Below are positions 47,101 to 54,900 of a stretch of 64,000 bases of DNA, piece after piece. The notes under the pieces are model-generated. The model was not told the origin of the DNA, searched no databases, and worked only from the letters and a program-made list of their open reading frames with translations. This DNA is from Streptomyces sp. DSM 15324 (GTDB taxonomy: Bacteria; Actinomycetota; Actinomycetes; Streptomycetales; Streptomycetaceae). The stretch lies in contig NZ_KQ949023.1 of assembly GCF_001514285.1 (NCBI RefSeq), positions 496,001 to 560,000 on the forward strand, read 5' to 3'. The stretch's first letter is position 1; each line of letters begins with the position of its first letter. A program made the position numbers and the translations under genes.

Positions 47101-48014
47101 TCGCCAAGGCCAAGGACGGCCTGGCCATGGCCCGCAAGAAGGCCGCGGACGCGCTGCGCAAGCTGCAGAAGGGGAAGTGCCACAGCTTCCTGCCCGGCAC
47201 CAAGGTCCTTCTCGCCGACGGCTCCACCAAGCCGATCGAGGACGTCGAACTCGGCGACAAGGTGGTGGTGACCGATCCGGAGACCGGGGAGACCACCGTC
47301 CGCGAGGTCGCGGGGACCATCGTCACCGAGGCGGACAAGCAGTTCTCGGACCTCACGGTGAAGCCGGACTCCGGTCGCGAGGAGACGCTGGTCGCCACGA
47401 CCACGCACCCCTTCTGGGTCGAGTCCGAGCAGGCGTGGATCCCGGCCGGCGCTCTCGAACCCGGTATGAAGCTGCGCACCCCTTCCGGCGACACCGTCGA
47501 ACTCACGGCCAACCGCCACTTCGACAAGCGCCAGCGCACCCACGACCTGACCATCACGGGCATCCACACGTTCTACGTGCTGGCGGACGTGACACCGCTG
47601 CTGGTGCACAACTGCCCCACCGCCTCCGACGCCCCCGACACGTCCGGATCGGCCACGGTCTACCTGGACGCCGGTGCCAACCCCAAGCACGCCTCGGTCA
47701 AGGTCGAGTACAACGGGGAGTCCCTCCACAGCGAGCAGCTGGGCACGCCCGGTACGGACGCCGTGGGGGCCTTCTACGAGGGGGAGGTGTCCAGCCTGTC
47801 CTTCGCCATCAGGATTCCCCTGCCCAACGCGAAGAACGCGCAGGCGTTCCAGCGCGCCACCGAAGGACATGTCTTCGATCCCTACGATCTCGACACGCGG
47901 AGTTGCGTCACGTACTGCGCGGACGTGTTGCGCGCCGGTGGGATCGGCCCTCAGGACCTGCCCAAGGGAATGAAGACCGACGAGATCGAGCGATGGCTGC
48001 TCAGCAAGTTCTGA
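41112..48014 (+). CDS. Rhs-repeat polymorphic toxin with Hint domain (Rhs1)
   Basis: 2300 residues from ATG 41112 (AGGAAG at 41099-41104). After a signal peptide (about 1-36, TVVATVLGLSLALSASSVQA) come a shared N-terminal region, about 1200 residues of YD/Rhs repeats (such as YDALGRVTSTW), and the Rhs core (GLTHLGAREYDPAIGKFIS). A helical linker leads to a Hint (intein-like) domain at 2023-2168: it starts with catalytic Cys2023 (CHSFLPGTKVLL), has THPFW, and ends VHNC. The last 132 residues are the candidate toxin: KHASVKVE (His2193) and RSCVTYC (Cys2265). The order His then Cys suggests a permuted papain-like (NlpC/LRAT) fold. An immunity candidate follows after 30 bases. Confidence 0.92.
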   Translation: MFFRGRSLSRRMPRQTVVATVLGLSLALSASSVQAAALDGDRGRTSRPGVQDDGDPAEGSDAKAKPRPSDPARKAAVKGLEKAAWPKRGGAELKVGATAEAGGLPVGVTRAKAAVKAAQAAGKVRVDVLDPKRAARLGADVLLGVERADGAARAGKVRLTVDYSQFAEGFGGSYGSRLRLVQLPACAALGTPGSKECPERPKVLPTVNDVRAGTVSADVTAAPAAAGGVSTMAATATSLVAVAAGPSSAQGTYKATALAPSASWTVSNSSGGFSWNYPFRSVPTPGGLSPTVGLGYSSQSADGRTAATNNQGSWVGEGFSYDPGYIERRYKPCSEDGHDGSGEQCWAFENATVMLNGSSGELVKDDTTGKWHMSSDDGSKVEKLTDGINGDNDGEYWRITTSDGTEYYFGKNRLPGWASGNEETNSVWTAPVFGDDSGEPCYNATFTSAYCQQAWRWSLDYVKDTHGNVMSYFYERETNYYALNGKTDVNGTAYHRGGWLKRIDYGQRDGQVYAAKAPARIVFNTAERCLPTADFDCAESKRTKANASHWPDVPVDQECKSGTKCTVGQTFWTTKRLTSVVTQMRKDATTYDDVDAWTFTHLFTDNGDDSKTLWLSKIEHEGRAGTAVKLPSVELFGEQLANRVDAVGDNIAPFYRFRLSMVLSETGAQLDVTYAPAECTKAALPKPGESTKRCYPVKWSPPGYTDPITDWFHKYVVSAVIETDRTGGSDQLVTRYSYQGDAAWRKAKPDGITDEKYLTWGGWQGYGKVTVTSGSADEQKTRVDYTYLQGMNGDAKPDGGTRSVSVTDSTGVSYTDSEEFTGHELEVATYDGGKLISKAISEPWKHTTATQTRSWGTTRAAIVKADTERGYSLLSNGTWRQTKSTTKYETDLGTGRATEVDDQADVSKSDDDTCTRLWYADNTAKNILSLPSRSESVSVKCATAPDRRTQVLADERTSYDDLAFGAAPTKGDATKTERLTAHNGTTATYQVTGTTTYDDFGRPKIQKDAKQNPTRTDYVETNGLLTQTKLTNALGHITTTDYASAWGLSRGQTDPNGRRTDLAYDSLGRLTSVWLPDRAASQTPSIKYVYNVRKDKVTSIKTEKIENDGSYGAEYQLYDSLLRPRQIQTEGPDGTRMVADSFYDGAGKIKQTNNTYNAVGAASDELLLVHNGEVGAQTRVEYDALGRPTADIFAVSGVEQWRTTTTYDGELTHVDPPVGGVPTTTVSDAEGNTTEVRHYKGASPAPLTAYDSTKYTYTRAGKLETVTDAQGNVWRYTYDQLGRKKTSVDPDAGTSRTEYDELDRPVAAWDGRDKKTSTAYDALGRVTSTWTGDVDTGTKLTETRYDKAGWLGQPYAQLSYVSPTEYFASVVQSMDEFYQPLKTAYSVPASQGSLAGTYVFTSTYNRDGTLQSAGLPAAGGLSAEAMTYGYDALQRPTTMTGTTSYVTNTVYSKNSLLQQLELYTGSGKKVWQTFDHETGTDRLTRSTVDVYGATAPAKQSSYSYDQAGNVLSIADTANTSSPDVQCFAYDSQQRLAEAWTPAASVANAAGSGTVGSAAPVEGSRPSACTAAPGTSALGGPAAYWKSYETDAIGNRKTETIHDTGLNASKNITRSYEYGGAGALGDGPHQLTKVTEKTPTGTRQYAYEFNDAGATTKRTIGGDAQSLDWDDAGRLTKVKEANGSETTYLYDASGSRIQRKDTSGTTVYLPGMELKLSADGTKKSATRYYSYAGQTVAVRTDDGRLSFLAADHHGTGELAVEAATGAVSQRRFDPYGVQRGTATGTWPGEKGYVGGTTDTSTGLTHLGAREYDPAIGKFISIDPVIDYTQPQQINGYAYADNSPVTLSDPSGLLSSTTCSLFPGALGCGTSGCDLLCAPGSEGAKVTEAQNEVNQAQKQQSSAKQRIGSAGKALVKIVRDILGVDAALDCISTGDVGACGETLLNIAGSFAGGLAGKIMAKYGMPWKWAKGVKLAKRVVNLVGDLIGGVKDLLKANKALAKAKDGLAMARKKAADALRKLQKGKCHSFLPGTKVLLADGSTKPIEDVELGDKVVVTDPETGETTVREVAGTIVTEADKQFSDLTVKPDSGREETLVATTTHPFWVESEQAWIPAGALEPGMKLRTPSGDTVELTANRHFDKRQRTHDLTITGIHTFYVLADVTPLLVHNCPTASDAPDTSGSATVYLDAGANPKHASVKVEYNGESLHSEQLGTPGTDAVGAFYEGEVSSLSFAIRIPLPNAKNAQAFQRATEGHVFDPYDLDTRSCVTYCADVLRAGGIGPQDLPKGMKTDEIERWLLSKF
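41760..43440 (+). repeat. Rhs1 copy of the near-identical 1.7-kb tract
   Basis: Nearly every base matches 49645-51325 at a constant offset of 7,885 bases; long stretches, for example near 42440-42660, appear identical. It lies inside the N-terminal part of the Rhs repeat region. Confidence 0.85.
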
Positions 48015-48044
48015 CGGCCGCGAAGAAGCGAAGGGAGGACAACC

Positions 48045-48587
48045 GTGGAGAAGACCGCGGACGGGACGTTCGACACCGCCGGTGAAGCGCTCTGCTGCGC
48101 CGCGGCCGTGCGACTGGGCGGAGCACTGCGCGTGCTCGCCGCCCTGGGCGGGCTTTCGGACCGCTACGACAAGGTCGAGGCGGGACTCGGGAGCATCAGG
48201 GCCTTCGTCGGTGGGCGGGAGCGTGACGACGCCGCGCTCGCCGACGCCTTCGTCGCCAACTGGTCGCTGGGCACCAGGTACGGGGAGCAGTTGCCGGGCG
48301 CGGCCTTCTTCCGGGCCGGGACGCGGATCGCGGACGTCGCGATCATCGTCGCCCGGACGGAACAGCCCGTGGACCCCGTGCAAGGGCTGAGCCAGGCCCT
48401 TGAGGCGGCCGCCGCCTGGCCGTCCGAGATCCGCATCGGCTCCTTCACCCGGCTGGCCGACTTCGAGCGGGCCTGCCAGGCGGAGGCGGAGGACCGGCTC
48501 CGGACGGGCGGTCTGCCTGCTTTGTGGGAGCTGGCCGAGGCACAGGCCGTCCCTTACCGCCGCGCAGCGGAACTGCTCGTCGCGTAA
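48045..48587 (+). CDS. Candidate immunity protein for Rhs1
   Basis: 180 residues, GTG start at 48045 with a strong AGGGAGGAC site; it begins 30 bases after the Rhs1 stop. It is predicted mostly helical with a central hydrophobic strand (DVAIIVARTEQP), and no known family is recognised. Immunity genes to Rhs toxins lie directly downstream of the toxin tip, so the position is the evidence. It lacks a signal peptide, which fits action in the cytoplasm. It is followed by a terminator at 48,605. Confidence 0.6.
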   Translation: MEKTADGTFDTAGEALCCAAAVRLGGALRVLAALGGLSDRYDKVEAGLGSIRAFVGGRERDDAALADAFVANWSLGTRYGEQLPGAAFFRAGTRIADVAIIVARTEQPVDPVQGLSQALEAAAAWPSEIRIGSFTRLADFERACQAEAEDRLRTGGLPALWELAEAQAVPYRRAAELLVA

Positions 48588-48604
48588 CGCGGATCACGGG
48601 AGAC

Positions 48605-48636
48605 GGGGCTCGGTTTGTTCCCTCAAGCCGGGCCCC
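48605..48636 (+). terminator. Terminator after the Rhs1 immunity gene
   Basis: GGGGCTCGGTTTG pairs with CAAGCCGGGCCCC (two G-U pairs). The same hairpin in sequence (CGGTTTG...CCTCAAGCCGGGCCCC) recurs at 57,064, after the SUKH-3 gene, so the cassette end was duplicated along with Rhs units. Confidence 0.7.
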
Positions 48637-48747
48637 TGTCCGTGTGATGCTCCGTCACTCCGCCTTCCGGGGCGGCTTTTCGACGCCCCGCTCGACCCTT
48701 CATCCCTCTCCCTTTCCTCACACGCCCGACGATCAGAGAGGTGACAG

Positions 48748-48870
48748 ATGTTCTTCCGTGGCCGCTCAGTGAGCCGCCGTATGCAAGGCGGCGCAGGCCG
48801 CGGACAGCGTCCGGGCCGAGGTGGTCGACCCGAAACGGGCCGACCACCGCACCCCGGGCCGCTCCTGGGA
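48748..48870 (+). pseudogene. Decayed Rhs 5' fragment between Rhs1 and Rhs2
   Basis: The ATG at 48748 gives MFFRGRSVSRRM, the start of Rhs1, then the reading frame breaks. In the +1 frame the sequence continues as KAAQAADSVRAEVVDPKRAD, which matches a region about 90 codons further on in the intact genes. So an internal deletion and frameshift destroyed a third Rhs gene start. The rest of the 406-base gap 48588-48993 holds only the terminator and leader sequence. Confidence 0.8.
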
Positions 48871-48993
48871 CATCGGGCGCGCCGACCTGTTCGCGCAACT
48901 CCGCTCCGTATCCCCTGACCTCTTCTCTCTTCCTGCCGCGGCGCGAGCCCTGCGCCGCGGCCGGTACTCCCTGTCCACAAACGGAGATCATTG

Positions 48994-51900
48994 ATGTATT
49001 GGAAGAGTCGGCCCTTGAGCCGACGAATACCCAGACGCATTCTCGGCACGACGGTGCTGAGCCTGGCCCTGGCGCTCTCCGCGTCCACGGTCCAGGCCGT
49101 GCCGCTCGCCACGGACGCCAAGGGCCGCACCAGCCGCCCCGGTGTCCAGGACGACGGCGATCCCGCCCGGGGGCGGGACGCCAAGGCGAAGTCCCGCCCC
49201 TCGGACCCCGCGCGCAAGGCGGCGGTGAAGGGGCTGGAGAAGGCGGTGTGGCCGAAGCGGGGCGGCGCCGAGGTGAGGCTGGGCGCCACCGCGGAGGCCG
49301 GCGGTCTGCCGGTGAAGGTCAGCAGGGCGAGGGCCAAGGTCAAGGCGGCGCAGGCCGCGGACAGCGTCCGGGTCGAGGTCCTCGACCCGAAGCGGGCCGA
49401 CCGGCTCGGTGCCGAGGTGCTGCTGGATGTCGAGCGGGCGGACGGAGAGCGGCAGGCGGGCAAGGTCCGCCTGACGGTGGACTATTCGGAGTTCGCGGAG
49501 GGCTTCGGCGGCTCGTACGGCTCGCGTCTTCAGCTGGTCCAGCTTCCGGCGTGTGCCGTCGTGGCCGTGCCCGGCAGCAAGGACTGCCCCGAGCGGCCGA
49601 AGGTGCTGCCGACGGTCAACGACGTGAAGACGGGTACGGTCTCGGCGGACGTGACCGCCGCTCCGGCCGCCGCCGAGGGTGTTTCGACGATGGCGGCGAC
49701 AGCGACCTCGCTGGTCGCGGTCGCGGCGGGTCCGTCGAGCGCGCAGGGCACCTACAAGGCCACGGCACTGGCCCCGTCGGCGAGCTGGAGCGTCGCCACT
49801 TCTTCCGGCGCCTTCAACTGGAACTACCCCTTCCGATCGGTCCCGACCCCCGGTGGTCTGTCCCCGACCGTGGGTCTCGGTTATTCCTCGCAGTCGGCGG
49901 ACGGCCGTACGGCGGCGACGAACAACCAGGGTTCGTGGGTCGGTGAGGGTTTCTCCTACGACCCGGGGTACATCGAGCGCCGCTACAAGCCCTGCTCGGA
50001 GGACGGCCACGACGGCTCGGCCGAGCAGTGCTGGGCGTTCGAGAACGCCACGGTCATGCTCAACGGCAGCTCCGGTGAGCTGGTCAAGGACGACACCACC
50101 GGCGAGTGGCACATGTCGTCCGACGACGGCGCGAAGATCGAGAAGCTGACGGGTGCCACGAACGGCGACAACGACGGCGAGTACTGGCGTATCACCACCT
50201 CGGACGGCACGGAGTACTACTTCGGCAAGAACCGGCTGCCGGGCTGGGCGTCGGGCAACGAGGAGACCAACTCGGTCTGGACGGCGCCGGTGTTCGGCGA
50301 CGACTCGGGTGAGCCCTGCTACAACGCGACGTTCACGTCCGCGTACTGCCAGCAGGCGTGGCGCTGGTCGCTGGACTACGTCAAGGACACGCACGGCAAC
50401 GTGATGTCCTACTTCTACGAGCGTGAGACGAACTACTACGCGCTGAACGGCAAGACGGACGTCAACGGCACGGCGTACCACCGTGGCGGCTGGCTCAAGC
50501 GGATCGACTACGGCCAGCGCGACGGCCAGGTCTACGCCGCGAAGGCGCCGGCGCGGATCGTGTTCAACACCGCCGAGCGCTGCCTGCCCACCGCCGACTT
50601 CGACTGCGCGGAATCCAAGCGCACCAAGGCGAACGCCTCGCACTGGCCGGACGTCCCGGTCGACCAGGAGTGCAAGTCGGGCACCAAGTGCACGGTCGGC
50701 CAGACCTTCTGGACGACGAAGCGGCTGACGTCGGTCGTCACACAGATGCGCAAGGACGCCACGACCTACCAGGACGTGGACGCCTGGTCCCTGACCCACC
50801 TCTTCACCGACAACGGCGACGACTCCAAGACCCTCTGGCTGTCGAAGATCGAGCACGAGGGCCGGGCGGGCACGGCCGTCAAGCTGCCGTCCGTCGACCT
50901 CTTCGGTGAGCAGCTCGCGAACCGGGTCGACGCGGTGGGCGACAACATCGCCCCCTTCTACCGCTTCCGCCTCTCCATGGTTCTCAGCGAGACGGGCGCC
51001 CAGCTCGACGTCACCTACGCCCCCGCCGACTGCACCAAGGCCGCTCTGCCGAAGCCGGGGGAGTCGACGAAGCGCTGCTACCCGGTGAAGTGGTCCCCGC
51101 CGGGCTACACCGACCCGATCACGGACTGGTTCCACAAGTACGTCGTGTCGGCGGTCATCGAGACCGACCGCACCGGCGGCAGCGACTCGATGGTGACCCG
51201 TTACGACTACCAGGGCGACGCGGCCTGGCGTAAGGCGAAGCCGGACGGCATCACCGACGAGAAGTACCTGACCTGGGGCGGCTGGCAGGGCTACGGCAAG
51301 GTCAAGGTCACCAGCGGCACCTCGGACGTCCAGAAGACCCGGGTCGACTACACGTTCCTTCAGGGCATGAACGGGGACAAGGACGCCGACGGCACCACCC
51401 GTTCGGTGTCGGTCAAGGACTCCACGGGTGCGTCGTACCCGGACGACGAGGAGTTCACCGGCCACCAGCTGGAGGTCGCCACCTATGACGGCGCCAAGCT
51501 CATCTCCAAGTCGATCAGCACCCCTTGGAAGCACTACAGCGCCACCCAGACCAGGAGCTGGGGCACCACCCGCGCGGTGATCGTCCGCAGCCAGGTCGGC
51601 CGCGGCTTCAACCTGAAGTCCGACGGCACCTGGCTGGAGACGAAGTCCACGACGACGTACGACACGTCGAACGGCACCGGCCGCGTCCTGACGGTCGACG
51701 ACCAGGGCGATGTCTCCACCACCAAGGACGACAGCTGCACCCGCACCACCTACGCGGACAACCCGGCGAAGAACATCCTCTCGCTTCCGGCCCGCAGTGA
51801 GTCGGTGTCCGTGAAGTGCGCGACGACGCCCGACCGCAAGACCCAGGTCCTCGCGGACGAACGCACCTCCTACGACGGCGGCGCGTTCGGCGCGGCGCCC

Positions 51901-54900
51901 AGCAAGGGCGACGCGACCAAGACCGAGCGTCTGACGGCGCACAACGGCACCACGGCGACCTACCAGGTCACGGGCGCCACGACGTACGACGACTTCGGCC
52001 GTCCGCTGACCCAGCAGGACGCCAAGCAGGTCGGGACGACGGACGAGACGAAGACCGTCTACACCGAGACCAACGGCCTGCTGACCAGGACGAAGGTCAC
52101 CAACGCCCTCGGTCACGCCACCACCACCGACTACGCCCCGGCCTGGGGCATGTCGTCGGGCCAGACCGACCCGAACGGCAAGCGGACGGACCTCGCGTAC
52201 GACGCGATGGGTCGCCTGACGTCCGTGTGGCTGCCGGACCGGGCCTCGTCCCAGACGCCGAGCATCAAGTACTCGTACAACGTCCGCAAGGACAAGGTCA
52301 CCTCGATCAAGACCGAGAAGATCGAGAACGACGGCTCCTACGGCGCCGAGTACCAGCTCTACGACAGCCTGCTGCGAGCCCGTCAGATCCAGACGGAGGG
52401 CGCGGACGGCACCCGCATGGTCGCGGACACCTGGTACGACGGTACGGGCAACCTCAAGAAGACCAACTCGACGTACAACGCCGCCGGCGCCGCCGCGGAC
52501 GAGCTGCTGCTCGTGCACAACGGTGAGGTGGGCGCGCAGAGCCTGCTGGAGTATGACGGCCTGGGCCGCACGACGGCACAGATCTTCCAGGTGTCGGGCG
52601 TCGAGCAGTGGCGCACGACGACCCGGTACGACGGCGAGCAGACGCACGTAGACCCGCCGGTCGGCGGTGTGCCCACCACGACGATCACCGACGGCCAGGG
52701 CAACGTCTCGGAGATCCGCCACTACCGCGGGTCGTCACCGGGTGTCGGCGTGGCGTACGACGCGACGAAGTACACGTACAACAACAGGGGCCTGCTGGAG
52801 ACGGTCACCGACGCCAAGAACAACGTGTGGCGGTACGAGTACGACCAGCTCGGCCGCAAGAAGACGTCGGTGGACCCGGACGCCGGCACCTCCCGGACCG
52901 AGTACGACGAGCTGGACCGGCCGATCGCCACGTACGACGGCCGGGACAAGAAGGTGTCCACCGTCTACGACAAGATCGGCCGTGTCCTGAGCACCTGGCA
53001 GGGCGACGCCGACACCGGCACCAAGCTGAGCGAGATCAAGTACGACAAGGCGGGCTGGCTGGGCCAGGCCTACGGCTTCCTCAGCTATGTCTCGTCGACC
53101 GAGTACTTCGCCACCGCCGTCCAGTCGATGGACGAGTTCTACCGTCCGCTGAAGACCGCCTACCAGGTCCCCGCCTCGCAGGGTTCCCTGGCCGGCACCT
53201 ATGTCTACACCGCCTCCTACAACCGGGACGGCACGCTCCAGAGCACCGGACTGCCCGCCGTCGGCGACCTGCCGGCGGAGGCGCTGACCTACACGTACGA
53301 CGACCTTCAGCGTCCGAAGACGATGACAGGCTCCACGTCGTACGTGACCAACACCGTCTACTCCGGCAAGAGTCTGCTGCAGCAGCTGGAGCTGTCCACG
53401 GGCAGCGGCAAGAAGGTCTGGCAGACCTACGGCTACGAAACGGGCACCGACCGGCTGACCCGCTCGACGCTCGACGTCTACGGCGCCACCGCGCCGGTGA
53501 AGCAGTCGACGTACTCGTACGACCAGGCCGGCAATGTCCTGTCGATCGCCGACACGGCGAACTCCGCCTCGCCGGACGTGCAGTGCTTCGCCTACGACAC
53601 CAGGCAGCGGCTGAAGGATGCCTGGACCCCGGCGGCCACCGCCACCACGGCAGCCGGCGTCGGCACCCGCGGCTCCACGGCACCGTTGGACGGCACCGGC
53701 CCGACGGCCTGTGACTCAGCCGCCGGTGCGAGCCCGCTCGGCGGCCCCGCCCCGTACTGGAAGTCGTACGAGACCGACGCCATCGGCAACCGCACCAACG
53801 AGACCGTCCACGACACCGGGCTGAACGCGGCGAACAACATCACCCGCGACTACGAGTACGGCGGCGCGGGCGCCCTCGGTGACGGACCGCACCAGGTCAC
53901 CAAGATCACCGAGCAGACCCCGACGGGCCAGCGGCAGTCGACGTACGAGTACGACGACTCCGGCAACACCACCAAGCGGACCATCGGCGGCAACGCCCAG
54001 TCGCTGGTCTGGGGCGACTCCGGCAGGCTGAGCGAGGTCACCGAGGCGAACGGCTCGAAGACCAGTTACCTCTACGACGGCTCCGACAACCGGCTTCTGC
54101 GCAAGGACTCCACCGGGACCACCGTCTATCTGCCGGGCACCGAGCTGAAGCTGTCGGCCGACGGCACGAAGAAGGAAGCCACCCGCTACTACGAGTACGC
54201 CGGCCAGGTGATCGGAGTGCGTACCGCGGGCAAGGTGTCCTTCGTCGCCTCGGACCACCACGGTACGGGCGAGGTGGCGATCGACTCGGCGACCGGGGCG
54301 GTCAGCCAGCGCCGCTTCGACCCGTTCGGTGTCGAACGGGGTGAGAAGACCGGCGTCTGGCCGGGCGAGAAGGGCTATGTCGGCGGGACCATCGACGCCC
54401 AGTCCGGCCTGACCCACCTGGGAGCGCGTGAGTACGACGCGGCGATCGGCAAGTTCATCTCGGTCGACCCGGTGATCGACTACACGCAGCCGCAGCAGAT
54501 CAACGGCTACGCGTACGCCAACAACTCGCCGGTCACGCACGCCGACCCCAGCGGCATGATCATCCCGGAGTGCCGGGAGGGCCTGATCGAGTGCCGGGGT
54601 GGTCTGCCGGTCATCCATCAGACTCAGGAGGAGAAGGCACAGTCGAACTACGACAGCGCCTCCCGGAACGTGTCGGCGGCCGAGGGGCAGCAGTCCGCGG
54701 CGAAGCAGCGCATCAAGTCCGCGGGCAAGGCCCTTGTCAAGATCGCCCGGGACATCCTGGGTGTGGACGCGGCCCTGGACTGCATCTCCACCGGAGACGT
54801 CGGCGCCTGTGGGGAGACCCTGCTCAACATCGCGGGCAGCTTCGCGGGCGGTCTGGCGGGCAAGATCCTCGCCAAGTACGGCGCTCCCTGGAAGTGGGCC

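Noticed and set aside
36848..48383. Very long minus-strand frames opposite the LamG and Rhs genes
   Set aside because: Low-complexity Val/Gly/Arg translation and wrong codon bias; the plus-strand proteins have clear domains and signals.
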